A DNA stretch of 64,000 nt from Archegozetes longisetosus (lineage: Eukaryota > Arthropoda > Arachnida > Sarcoptiformes > Trhypochthoniidae): the NCBI GenBank assembly GCA_018873245.2, contig JAEMBT020000002.1, positions 13,142,001 to 13,206,000 of the forward strand. The letters are read 5' to 3'. A model generated the notes under the pieces. That model was not told where the DNA came from and did no database searches. It was given only the letters and a program-made list of their open reading frames with translations. How positions within the stretch are numbered: position 1 is the stretch's first letter; each line of letters begins with the position of its first letter. The translations under genes were made by a program, and so were the position numbers. Of this stretch, positions 37,601 through 49,900 are shown in pieces.

Positions 37601-40600
37601 TCAAGTATAAATGGTTCAAGCATAACAGAAAAACTATTTTAAAGTAAAAATGTAGTTTAGGAACTTTGAAGGGAACTATAAGATAAAATTATGGGTACCT
37701 TATTATTTTGTTTTAACTTTAAAAATGATATCATTTTATGACTTCGCATTAGCTTTAAAGATTGAAGTAAAAGAAAAAAGATTTGAACTAAGATTTATCA
37801 AACCTGGAGCCAAAAGATGTTGAAAGTTTGTGTGACACATAGTATCATTCAAAATGGCGTCATAAAATTCTGGCGGATAACTGGCTGTGTCCGACTCCGA
37901 ATCTCTATTATTGCCATAAAGAACACTGGCTTGAAATTCAAACAAATCTTCTCCAGTTAGCTTTTCGACGAAATTCGAGGGAATTAGACCCCTTCGACCG
38001 TCAAGAAGTTCTCCATAATAGAATCCGTCCTCATCTATATTACCAAAGACAAGCACAAAATCTCCGGCTAGAAGAACAACTTCTGCTTCTGGATTATCAT
38101 TTGGGGACTGTTTAAATGGATCATAGCTATATCGAGCGATATACACTTTACATCTGCCCCTATTTGGTATTTCTATACTATCGACTATATCTTCAGCTAA
38201 TTTTAATTCGTCTATTTGGTGTTGAAATGGAGTTTGATTCGAATGTAGGAATTGATTTATTTGTTGCGTCGTTCCATTTTGTGTTGAGAGATTGAGTGAT
38301 GGTTTCGACCGAGCACCAGTCGATGAACCAATTCCAATGCCCGTCAGAATAGAAGACCGTAACTGATGAGACGTATTTAACGAAGGCAATGATGAAGACA
38401 TTTGGTATAACTGTGACGGCTCTATCAAACCGCTCGTCGTCACGTGTTTCAATTTACGATCTAATTCAGCCAGAATTTTGTTATCTTGTTCCAACTTTGC
38501 CATCAATTTATCCAAATCTCTCGAAGTTAGTGAAGGCGCTGTCAATCGGGTAAACAAATTCGAAAATTGATTTTAATTTCAGATTCAATTAAAAGATGAA
38601 ACATCAAACTTATTAAACAACTTATTAGTGAGCTAGACTTAGCAAAATAAAAATGTGCTTCAAGTTATTAGTACCTTACTGGCAACAATAAAATTTATTT
38701 CTTTTTAATAGAAATATGAGCTCAAAGCATGAAGTATAGATTTTATACCTGTAAACTTAGGTACAAGCATCGAACCTTTAAATTCCTACTGAGTTAAATG
38801 TATAGAACAGTCATATTAGCCCAAAGGCTGAGCAAATAATTGCAGCTTAGTTTTGATGCTAACTTGTGCTTTCAAATTAAATTCATTTCATTTACAATCA
38901 TTTTTATTGTGACCTCATTCGTTCGTTTGCTTCATCTTATGTTAGATTCTTTAAAGTGTTTAATTTTGTTTTGATCAAAGTTGACTTCAAGATCGAGCAT
39001 TAGTATCAGTGATTGTGACAATAGGGCTCAGTTCTATGCTCTATTTCAAAATCAATTCTTAAATTTGACCTGCAAGTTATGAATTTACTAGTATTTCAAA
39101 TGCATTTTCTTCAGCAAATAAATATATTTAAAGAATTTATCAATTTAAGAAGAGCATATTAGTATAAGCATAGTAATGTTTAGGGTTAGCATACTATATT
39201 GGAGCGAGAGAGAGAGCTACATACTTTTGTCGATCAAAGCTCCAGGATTGACATATGATGAATATTTAATAGTAGGATCATAACTATAAGGCGTGCCATC
39301 AATTCGAGATGTCATTTTAGATTTGTTTCCTCGATTTGCTATATTGATATCATATGCTATACTGTTCGCTAAATTTTCTAATCTTAAGTCTTCTAATTCT
39401 TGTTGATTGTTCAGAAGATTTATTTGTTGCGTCGTTCCGTTTTGTGCTATTGTATGATAGGATGGCTTTGACAAAGAACTGGCAGTAGAGCCAACACTTG
39501 TGTCAGTCAATATAGAAGACTGGAATAAATGAGATGAAGTCAACGAAGGCAATGATGAAGACATTTGGTGAGTATCGGCATTCTGTGCCAAACTGCCTGC
39601 GCTCACATTTTTCAATTTGCAGTCCAATTCGGCTAAGATTTTGTTGTCTTGTTCCAGCTTTGCCATCAATGTATCCAAATCTTTGGAATTCACTGAGGGC
39701 TCTAAAAAAACTTCAAATTTAATCTGACTTTATTTGGACTACGAAAAAGCTAATCAAGTAATAAACTTGGAAAACTTCATAAAAACAGAGTACTACAAAA
39801 TCAATAATTGGATGCATTTATTTAATTTATTGTTGGCCTCAAATTAATTCATTAGTTTTGCAGCCACCACATGATGTTATGTTGATCATCTACTAATAAC
39901 AAGATCTAATTCTATCCAATAATTGGGCTCTCATTTAGAAAATGAACAATATATCAGACTCAGTAAATCAATGTGAACGAAAATTTGAGATTAAACAATG
40001 ATTAATGGCTAGAATTAACAGACATGACGAATGCACAATTCAAATACAACCAAATAAACTACACATACAAAACATTTTAATAAAAAAAAACAAATTCAAA
40101 CAAAAATAAATGATTGAGTGTAAAATTGGATGACTTACTGACAGGGAAAGTAGTAGTTTTAGTGCGAAATCGGACTCGAGCCCGTTTTTTCGACATTGTT
40201 TTTATCGAAAACATTACGGAGCTGTTTAAATATCATTAGTAATAACCTATTAATATTCAGGAACTAGCAGTCGATATTTGCGAGAACTACTAATCTCGAG
40301 TCTTGAACCTGAACGCTCGAAATTTTTAGTGATCAATATCAGAAATACTGATATCAACTCTATTTCATTGAATAATTTATTATAAGTGAAATGATGTTAA
40401 GCTATCAAAATAAAAAAACGCAATTACATATAAATCTCTTGAGAAAATATTTGGATATCTTTGATTCGCTTAATTTTTTCATAAGTACTGAAATCGAGAA
40501 CTAATTCTGGCATATGTTTAATTAAATTCAATAGTTAATGATAATTTGACGATGTAACTGAGACGATCAACATTTTGAGTGGTCGGGCAAGAATCTCGAG

Positions 40601-41642
40601 AGCCTCTACTAAAAATTGACTTTCAAGTTAGTTAAGGATATTTGAGTGAATCGTTATTCTAATGAAATGGGGTTTCGTGCTCTTTCTCATTATTTATTAC
40701 TGTATTTTATTGCTGTATTTAATAAAACTATTTTGACAGGTTATATTCTAGAAAAATTAGATATACTGCGAGCGAATATATGACAAATTCAAGTTTAAAA
40801 CACACTTCTCGACTGATCGCTGCTTTAGTTTGATCTCTGCATCTAAAGTTTATTGACCAATTGATCCGAAAACAACTGCGAATCAATTATTTTTCTATAA
40901 GTAATTAGAAATTGAATGAGACAATCAATTATGAAAGTGTAGTGCCGTTAGTTTTTCAGTTCAGTTTGAGACGCATTCCCTCGCAGTTTGATTCGTCATA
41001 AATTATAAGCTGACAAATCACTCATTTTGCAGACCATTCAATTACGCCACAAACAATTAATTAGTTTATTCGATTAAAATGTTTCTTAAGCAAATACAAT
41101 TAATATTCAGATCGCGTTATCACTGAATAAAAGAAATCGATACTTTTAAGTGCAGATAAAAAATAATGGTTCACAAATCAGTCATAAATGTATGGCTTTA
41201 GTTTTGGTGTTTGGCGCAAAAATGACACAATTCTAAGTAAATCATTTAATGACGCGCGATCACCAAATTAATTACTACAGAACAAAATTGAGTCAACTTT
41301 CATTTATACAGTTAATAAAGTAGAAATCCATTCAATTAATGGAATATTCGCTTAAACATAATGTTGAATATTGTGAGACTGCAACTCACGAAATGAATAC
41401 ACTCGAAAAAATGATTTGAAATGAGACTCGTTCACGAACATTAAACACTAATACAAACACACTCTCAACAAATCAGAGATTAAATCTAATTATTTGTCTC
41501 AACTTTAAATAATTAATAAAAAACTAATAAAATAGTAATAATTGACAAAACGAGACATAAATTTGTATTTAGACTGACCTAAGCTTTGGTTAAATATCTT
41601 GTCGAAAGATAGTTCGCCCATGTCTTCAAAATTAATTGGCAT
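30728..41642 (-). CDS. RIMBP: RIM-binding protein (active-zone scaffold)
   Basis: RIM-BPs link RIM and voltage-gated Ca channels at presynaptic active zones. Inferred exons on -: first exon 41642-41579 or 40196-40139; optional 39701-39225; then 38538-37804, 37053-36946, 36464-36277, 36212-36131, 36067-35774, 35695-35519, 35427-35273, 34796-34704, 34164-33602, 33525-33299, 32309-32157, 31615-30728. Order: helix [18 protein letters not shown]3-I ([20 protein letters not shown]); three FN3 domains ([26 protein letters not shown]); SH3-II ([16 protein letters not shown]); SH3-III ([17 protein letters not shown]); Gln-rich tail. About 1,240 residues. Two exons (33299-33525, 33602-34164) are each one base short of keeping frame. 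All other junctions fit. Confidence 0.9.
32310..33298. other. RIMBP intron
   Basis: 989-nt intron splitting SH3-III after DAE. It is AT-rich; I recognised no exon or repeat in it. Confidence 0.6.
39225..39701 (-). CDS. Duplicated RIMBP exon (cassette or alternative)
   Basis: 477 nt with phase 1 at both ends, AG acceptor before [18 protein letters not shown]-type sequence and a GTATGT donor. It is a diverged copy of the first 500 nt or so of exon 37804-38538: both share the [12 protein letters not shown] helix, the MSSSLPSL block and the NGTTQQIN block. The copy stops inside the first SH3 strand (YSYDP..), so it carries no full SH3. Because it is symmetric, it can be included or skipped without shifting frame. 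Confidence 0.75.
40139..40196 (-). CDS. RIMBP candidate first exon B (basic N-terminus)
   Basis: ATG at 40196 opens [19 protein letters not shown] and ends at a GTAAGT donor in phase 1, the phase needed by both downstream acceptors (39701, 38538). The N-terminus is strongly basic, opposite in charge to first exon A at 41579-41642. Confidence 0.65.
41579..41642 (-). CDS. RIMBP candidate first exon A (acidic N-terminus)
   Basis: ATG at 41642 opens [20 protein letters not shown] and ends at a GTCAGT donor, also phase 1. It therefore splices in frame to the same acceptors as exon B. Its position 1.4 kb further upstream suggests a second promoter. Confidence 0.6.
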
Positions 41643-42584
41643 AACAAACACTGCAATCACTCCATTGATAAAAACAATTTAATATCTAATCTTCTATTAT
41701 AACGAATTTATTTAAATCATTAAATCCAAATAATCATTTATTTAATTTGATTATTTGTAGATTCATTAAATATAACAATTGTTATCAATACAAATAATTC
41801 ATTTTAAAAATCCAAATACTATTCAATAATGATCTAATATGAGTAAGATTATTATTATTAATATATTTATTAAACTCTCAATTGTTGTGATTTGAGTAAA
41901 CTAACAAAATAAAACTATTCCGCGAAGAGAATTAATCAGTACTACAAGAGTGCAAATACAGTACTGCATATGCGGCCTATATTGTGACACCGCGACAACA
42001 GTATATTGATCTTCATATGGAAGGCAGGCTTTGTTCAAGGGGGGGATTAACGATGAGATCGAGTGCCTGCCTACACACCACACCAATTGACACGGCCAAA
42101 CTTCAATTTAAATTCAATCTATAAATGTATGCTTAAAATAGAGCAGTTTTGAGTACAATCATCAAATTTTCAAAATTTACTCAACCAGTCCTCCCTACAG
42201 TTGTGGACTGTTTGTCAAGCCTCGAATAGTAGCTTGCTATAAATCTGGTCCTATTCTTATTAATGAAACTGAAAAGTCGATACAGTTATGAATATGGCTT
42301 ATCTATTTTATCTTTATTAGAGATTTAGTGCTTTGCTGCTTCATCAGCCATTACCAACAATTTTAATTCATTTCAATTTGTACATCTATTTCGAAATCTT
42401 CTAATTACAGATCATATCAATTGATAGAATTCTCATTAGACAAACGATATGTTCTGGCCTTATTCACAGAATTGTAGGTAAATTCATAGATCACAACGGA
42501 ATCAATTGTAAGCTCATAATAGATAAGTGATTCCCTCTCTTGTCAGTTATATCATATATATATATAAGTTAAAACTTATCAAAA
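41643..42584. promoter_or_regulatory. Divergent region between RIMBP and MAP1D with a GC-rich hairpin patch
   Basis: Contains the likely promoters of RIMBP exon A (-) and MAP1D (+). At about 42022-42071 a GC-rich block has GGCAGGC and its complement GCCTGCC about 40 nt apart, plus a run of seven G. The 61-codon open frame here (41901-42086, -) resembles no family and is not called. Confidence 0.4.
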
Positions 42585-43788
42585 ATGTTTTGTTTTTACA
42601 GAAAATTATTGAAAAGCGTTCATTTGAAAAATGTTGAAAATATATATTTAAATAGGAATCATTTTAAATATTTACGAACTACTTGTAAAAGATGTGACAA
42701 ATCAGTCATTAATTATGAAATAGTAGAGCCTTTTCATCAGAGTCATGTTAAACGTTTAATACCTGATCATATATTAAAACCTAATTATGCTGTAAATGGA
42801 GTCGTTCTGAAGTCTTATAATAGTGATCTTATTAAAACTAAACAACAAATCAGTGGAATCACGAATTCTTGTGAGATTGCTCAACAAATTTTGACAACAG
42901 TTGGAAATTACCTAAAAGTAATCTATTTTAAAACGAAATCCATTTTTAGAATTAAAACCTAGATTTAAAGTCTTACTAACAGTTTTCGTAAATAGTTATC
43001 AAATGCTTTTACATTATTTTGCATTCTAAAAGTTCATTAATAATTGGATATCAATTAATAGGAAGGTATTAGTGGCGAAGACATCGATGACTTTGTTTAT
43101 GATCTATGTATAGCTAATAATTGTTATCCGTCTCCACTCAATTATAATGGATTTCCCAAATGCGTGACAACTTCTGTTAATAATATAGCAGTTCACGGAA
43201 TACCTGATCAAAGAAAACTAATAAATGGAGACATTATTACTGTTGATGTTAGCGTTTATTTCGAAGGTATCATCCGAACAATCAAACCATTTCAATTTAG
43301 TTCAAAACAACTCAATCAATTGCTAATTTCATTTTGAAGGTTTTCACGGCGACTGTGCGGCCACTTTCATGATCGGTGATTGCGATCAAAGAGCTCAACA
43401 TTTAGTAAAAGTGGCGCAACTCTGTCTCTATCAAGCTATCAATGTTTGCAGAGATGGACAAAAATTATCTATTATTGGCAAAACTATTGAAAAGATCGCT
43501 AAACAAAATGGTTTTAATGTCGTGCCATCGTTTTGTGGGCATGGAGTTGGAACTAATCTTCACGAACCGCCGCAAATATTGCATTATAACAATAATTCCA
43601 ATGAAATAATGAGGGAAAACATGGTCATTACTATCGAACCAGTCATTACCGAAGGAGAAGGGGATGTTGTGATCGGCGATGACAATTGGACAGTTTTCAC
43701 TGAAGATAATTGCAGGACAGCTCAGTTCGAACACACTATTTGTGTTAAAAAAGATAAGGCTATCATTTTAACGCATTATGAAAATTGA
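42585..43788 (+). CDS. METAP1D: Mitochondrial methionine aminopeptidase 1D
   Basis: Removes initiator Met from mitochondrially made proteins. Exons 42585-42917, 43062-43266 and 43340-43788 sum to 329 codons with the stop. The N-terminus (MFCFYRKLLKSVHLKN) is basic and suits a mitochondrial presequence. There is no zinc-finger extension as in cytosolic MetAP1. The five metal ligands are visible: Asp in ITVDVSVYF, Asp in GDCAATF, His in CGHGVG, Glu in TIEPVIT and Glu in QFEHTI. The substrate motif YPSPLNYNGFPK is intact. All splice phases close. Confidence 0.95.
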
Positions 43789-44447
43789 GTAAATCAAAAG
43801 CCATCAAACTATGAAAAATAACCATATAATAAACGTATATTCCATCAAAACTGCATCGATACTTTGCTTACCTTGCGATCAATCTGTTAATTGGTATCGA
43901 CCATAAATTATAGAGTTATTGAAATACGCACTTATTGTAATATATTTATTGAAAAGTTTTAATTTAAATAGTTGAGAGATGAACTGCTGATTGATGGTAA
44001 CTATTTCTATGCTACGATTTACATCAAATTTCAACTTTGAAAATAAAATCTCTACAAAAGCTTTCGTTTTTGACTGTAGGCTTAAGTTTTTAGAAGCAGC
44101 TGAGGCATCAAACTAATGTCATGCTATCATTATTGACGGATCGTTAACCCTATAGCTTGATCGCTGATCATATGTTTGTGTCGACATTCACTATCGATTA
44201 CAAACAGTTAAATAATCAAATCAAAAGGCTCGAATTAATGGAATAAGTAGAGCATCGACGCATTCTTCACATAACTTAAATATATTTAAAAATATGCGCC
44301 AATGTAATGCGCTCAACAAAATTAAAATTGATATTAAGGAATAAATGAATGACTAGTCAATCGATTGACTCTCCATTAAAATTAATGCTATGATTTACTA
44401 AATTTTTAATTATAAATCGAAATCAGTAACTTTAAGATAAATTTGAA
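43789..44447. other. Convergent intergenic spacer
   Basis: Between MAP1D (+) and the rabaptin-like gene (-). AT-rich, with no supported feature. Confidence 0.5.
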
Positions 44448-45873
44448 TCATGTCGGACTTTGTGGCGCTTCGTTTACAAACCAACAAGCCGTTTGGTTGT
44501 CTAATAATGTATGACAAACACTGCAAACTTTAAAAGGTCTGCCTTTTGGTCCGCTATGAATCACTTTATTATTGCATTCCGAACAAAACACGCGACCGCA
44601 ATGACAACAGTGAGACTACGATTGAAAACAATCAATTAGAATATATTTTATACTTGTATAATAGCTATTATCTTAATATTACCCATATATATACTTACTT
44701 TTTCTTTTTTTGAATGGAAAGGCTTTTTGCAAGAATTGCATTCTAGAGCGTCGTCCTCGTGCTGCCACCGAACCTCACTGTCAGATTGTCTTATTTTTTC
44801 CAATTGGATCTGAAATTAAATCAATATAATTGATTGTTGATTCGACGAAACAGATTTAATTCGTGTAAATTACTTGTAAGGATTGCGACAACTTAACAAA
44901 ATCTCTCTGAACAGCTTCACTGTTGTCAAGTTCTACTTGTAAGCTCTGAACTTTATTTCGCAGTACTGATACTTCGGCCTCTAATTTCGTCTGAAATGTA
45001 ACCAAAATATAAATTAGAATTACTTTTACGCAAATGATAATCAAACAGACACAATGATACCTTTGTAGCGCTCAGATCATTGACTTGTGTTTGCAAATCA
45101 CTAATTTGTCGCTGACTTTTTTGTGTCAATCGATTTAATTTCTCAGAGCATTGGGTCAAATTCTGTTCCTGTTCTTGATATTTTATTTTTACATCATTTA
45201 ATTCTGTTTGTAAGGAGTCGACCGTTGATCTCAGTATATCGTTGTCTTGAGTCAAACTTTCTTCGATAGTCTCTTTAGCTTGTTGTTCGCCAATGATCTG
45301 CTCTTTGAGGAATAATATCTCACTTTTGAGTGTTTCTTCATTTCTTTCTTTGGAGACTAAGGTTGTGATAAGTTCTTCCCTCAATTTAAGACAATAGAAC
45401 TGTACTTCATCGATATCCTGTGGTAAATCGATTGGTTCAGTTTGAAGAACTTGGCTTTTAGCTATAAATTTGCCTAATAGTGAATCATTATCTCTAGATA
45501 ATCGGTGTAATTCTTTGTTCAACTCCTCCGTTTGACTCATCAGATTCGAGATAATGTCGTTGGCCTCCTTTCTTAATTCATTATGACTCATATTCAGTGC
45601 ACTAATATTTCTTTGACTTTCATCAACTCTTAAACACAATTCTCTTATCTCTTTTTCAGCTCTTTTTGCGTCTTCGTTGAACTTTTCTTCTAATTCACTG
45701 CGAAAGTTTTGTTCTTTTTTCAATTCATCTCTCAATTGTTTTATAAGTTTTTCATTAGTTTCTAATTGTAAACCGAGTACAACTTCATTGTATTGCGTTT
45801 CCTGTAACTGTATTTCATAATTCTTACACATTTCACACGACATTTTCAGTTTTTCCCCAACACTATTTTTCGA
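44448..45873 (-). CDS. RABEP1: Rabaptin-5-like Rab effector with C-terminal FYVE-type zinc finger
   Basis: Rabaptin-5 binds active Rab5/Rab4 and partners Rabex-5 in early endosome fusion. Exons 45873(or ATG 45843)-45061, 44990-44874, 44809-44699 and 44615-44448; from ATG 45843 this gives 392 residues. Residues 1-300 are long coiled coils starting MSCEMCKNYEIQLQ. The block ELDNSEAVQRDFVKLSQSLQ is nearly identical to the Rab5-binding end of vertebrate rabaptin. A FYVE-like zinc finger follows (CNSCKKPF, SHCCHCGRVFCSEC, KVCSVCH), as in invertebrate rabaptin-like proteins; vertebrate rabaptin lacks it. The basic RHHCR motif is degenerate here. Two upstream coding-like exons (46171-46214, 46040-46080) do not join in frame, so the true start is open. 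Confidence 0.85.
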
Positions 45874-46039
45874 CTATTAATATACAGACAAATTACAAAA
45901 ATTACTAGATAAGTCAAATTAAGCTATCATTTAATATAATAAAAGCATTGTTTAAGTATAAATTGATATTGATATTGAAATTGAAAAAAGATATGATTAT
46001 TAAATACTTCTTCGCTCAATAGTTTATCATTTGGTTTAC

Positions 46040-46214
46040 TTTCGACATCGTTCAAAGTAAAAGATTGCGATCTCTGGAGTCTGAATCAATTGAATGCGTA
46101 AAAAAATACATCAGTCATCAGTGATAAATATTAGATAATAATAATTTATAATTAATAATAGACGACTCACTTTTTATGAACCAATTGTGAGGGAATATCA
46201 GGTGTTGAGCCCAT
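46040..46214 (-). other. Probable 5' exons of the rabaptin-like gene
   Basis: ATG at 46214 opens MGSTPDIPSQLVHK, followed by a GTGAGT donor at 46170. It fits in phase to 46080-46040 (LQRSQSFTLNDVE), which ends at a GTAAAC donor. The next acceptor (45873, SKNSVGEKLKM) is one base out of register. They could be a 5' untranslated or alternative leader, or the sequence may have one base wrong. Confidence 0.45.
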
Positions 46215-46992
46215 TGTTAACAATAATACAGACAATAATCGACTAACTGATAAGTTCAATTCAATTCAAATAAATGACATATCAATCTGTTGTGCAATCA
46301 GTTAATGTCGTAATCGTTTGACTCAATCAGTATTTCACTAAATCTAATATTCATTTGTGTTGATTAATAAATAATCAAAAATAACAAAATATCAATTTTA
46401 GCGACAGACAACAAATTTCTGGAATATTAAGCCAAATAAATAAAAATAACATATGATTAGTTCGTGATAACTCTGTTTCCATTTAGCATTTTATTATCAA
46501 ATAAATAGATTTATTACGTTCGTAATAACGTAACTCTTATTTGAGTCCCTTTGCTTTAAGTAGAATATAAATGTACATCAATTACTCTTATCTGATTGAG
46601 CAAAAACTCATTCAAATTATCTTCTCCAATGGAAATCTATGTGTGTTAAGTCAATGTCAAAAGAAATATAAAACACTTAGTCATCTAATGCATTTCAACA
46701 AATGAATGATAAACTAAAATAACTGAAAAGAACATGTTATTGATGAAAATGAATTTAAACATTTTTGGAGCTCATTATTTATGTGAAAACTCAGTATTGG
46801 TTGACATATATTAATGTAATAACTCTATCGACTGTTAGCATAAACAACAATTAACAACAATATGTGTTAATAGTAGTCCAATTATTTTATCATATTTTAA
46901 ATTGTTATTAATCCATTATTATTTCATAATAAATTTATTTAATGTTTTAATACTTCAAATTTTATTCCTTTAATTCATTTTGTGATATCATA
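46215..46992. other. Divergent AT-rich spacer
   Basis: 5' region shared by the rabaptin-like gene (-) and ANKRD13 (+). No motif or exon recognised. Confidence 0.5.
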
Positions 46993-49900
46993 ATGTCATT
47001 GAATTTGAGACAATCCGATGATAATCAAGAAATGCCTGAGTTGTCATCACCTGAGAGTCAGACAATTAACGATAAACAATTAGAGAAAAAATTGTCTCAA
47101 TTATATCCAATTCATTGGTTGGTTTGGCACAATAATTATCATGAATTAGAACTTCTTATCAAGTCTTCGAACAATGTAATTCTGGTTGCTTTCTAGCTTT
47201 TCCACATTTTCCAATCAATTCATTCAACATTATCATTCGAATTGTTTTTAATTATTTAATTTAGTTATCACTTGAGGAAAGAGATCCACGGGGGAGAACT
47301 CCATTAATGCTTTCGGTTACTTTAGGTCATTATGAATCGGCTCGAGTTCTTCTTAAGCACAACGCAAACGTTAACATTGAAGACTGTCTGGGTTTTAATG
47401 GTACTTACATTCATTTAAGTTTGTTTTGTATAATAGTTATAACTGAAATCGTTTCAAATTTGATTTCAAATGTTTTTATATTAACTCATAATTACAATAA
47501 TCCGAATGCGTATAAAGCCTGACCGTGTTGTCTGTTTATAAAAGATGATTTTTAGTCTATTTATGATAAATTAATTTGTCTTTAAAATAAAGACAAAGTT
47601 TTCATATAACTAATGAAATTTTATCATTTAACAAGTATTACACGAAGCCGTCAGTACCAATAGTAAAGAATTTATTCGCGAAGTTCTTGAAAGAAGAGAT
47701 TTGCAAAGATATACGAGTCGTGTCGATGGAATTCCAATTCTATTGAAAAAAATATGTGATGTAAGTCATGATATTGGATTGGATTCAATCTTTTTTCACT
47801 AGGATCATATATATAGTCTATCTCTGATTTTGGCAACTCTTTGGTGCTGCGAAATATTACTAAAATCGAGTTTTGTCAAATAAAACTAGGAAATTGTTTC
47901 CTAAAATACAAAACTTTGTATCCCGAAAATTAGCTATTTTTGAGTGGATACCTAATGATTTATCGAATACCTGAATTTCTCTCAGATGTAAAACGAGAAT
48001 ATATTAGGAAAACTTGAGTTGAGCAAAGTTGTTGAGTCAAATTTTAATTGAGATTTCAGTTGGTATTTGCCTAAATCTGGGTATTGAAAGAGCCACGCGC
48101 GCACTGAAGTCTATTGCTGAATTCAAAGCTTTGCTAAAACTGGGGCTGTCGAAATCCGAACATTTTATAACTATATACCCCATAGGAGCAGCCGGTGCTC
48201 TGAAAATCAGTTGCTCAAGTTCAAATTTGCAGTTGAGAGAGTTACCAGTTGCCAGAATACAGGATAGACTAAAATTAAGATTTGAGAAAAGTTCGTTAGT
48301 CTAATTCTTTTCATCTTATTGTATAGACTCCGGATTTTTATGTCGAAATGAAATGGGAATTCACGAGTTGGGGTATTATTGAAAAAGAAATCAACTTTTA
48401 AACTTTGATTACCAATTGTTATGATTTTGATTTAGTTCCCTTAGTTTCTCGAATGTGTCCGAGCGATACCTATAAGATTTATAAAAGTGGTTCAAGTGTC
48501 AGAATTGATACGACATTAGTTGGTTTTGATCAGAGTTGCAATTGGCAAAGAGGAAATCGGAGCTATATTTTCACAGCAAAAGGTTTGTCAACAAACCTTA
48601 TTCTAATTTAATTTGATTTTTCAATTCTATAATTAAAAATTTTGATGTTTACCAATTTTTCAATTGAAAGAAAACGGCGCTATTTTCATGGAAGTAGATC
48701 ACGATCAAAGTCAAGTGATTGTCGAAACTATGAAAGTTCTTCCACCAGGACTTGAAGATACAATGGCTTTGCTTAAGCCATCTGATGAACTTGTGAATGC
48801 GAGACTAACCAATCCTACCAGTACTACATTCATAGATACAGATAAAATACATTTTGAACGGTAAAACTAATAATCATTTGTTTCTATCTATTTATTTTTA
48901 TTCAAATATTAATACAGTTTAAATTGTATTTTCTTTATACCGATAGAAGTAAATCCGGAATTATTGGTTTCAGAACAGATAGAGTCGAAACAATTAATGG
49001 ATATGATACTAAAGTGTTTTGTGCGCATAACGTAGAAGTTGTTACTAAGACTCGAACCGAACATTTGTCAGATGAGGATAAAGAGAGGCACAAATCTGCA
49101 ACAGCTAATAGATTGGCACCACTGCAGTCTCTTTTAGGAATGGTTGAAATCGAAGAAAGAACACCAAGCATTCAAACTGAGTCTTCAGAGTTATCGACTG
49201 ACGCCAATGAAAGAAATCCTTATAAGATAAGTGCTTCACAATATTTTGACATTAACTTTGATCTGAAAGATAAAGATATCGGACGCCCAAAAGAAATGAC
49301 AACTAAAATACAACGGTTCAAAGCAAATCTATGGCTTTGTGAAGATTATCCGCTTTCACTTCCGGAACAAGTATTGCCTATCGTTGATCTCATGGCTATC
49401 AGTAGTTCTCATTTTGCTAAACTAAGAGATTTCATAACCTTACAATTACCGACAGGATTTCCTGTTAAAATCGGTAAATCTTTGTTTCATTGCCAACATA
49501 GTTTTAAATAAGAATTAAATGATTGTATTTTGTCTTAACTTTCAGAGATTCCTTTATTCCATGTTTTAAACGCCCGAATAACATTTGGTAACATATTTTC
49601 TTTGGATGAACCAGTAGCTGGAGTGACACCAATCAAAGATGAAAATACAGTTGCGTGTGTTGTAGATGACACCTGTTTCGAGGCCCCACCTAATTATCAT
49701 AGAATAGGTATTCTTAATATACAACACTAATTAATGTTATATTCTGAAAACCTCTTCACTTTACTGCTATTGTTAAGGAATTCGTTCAACAGCACGAATT
49801 CGCTCAAAGCTTGCTTTTGGACCTATTCATAGACGGTGATTGGCTGAGCGTAATTTGCGTGTCTTAGCATTAGCGATATTTGATTTAATACTAAACTTAC

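Noticed and set aside
41901-42086. 61-codon open frame on - in the RIMBP/MAP1D spacer
   Set aside because: Cys-rich by chance; no family match, no signal peptide and no splice partner.
48029-48304. 91-codon open frame in the long ANKRD13 intron
   Set aside because: Including it would break the ANKRD13 reading frame, and it has no recognisable domain.
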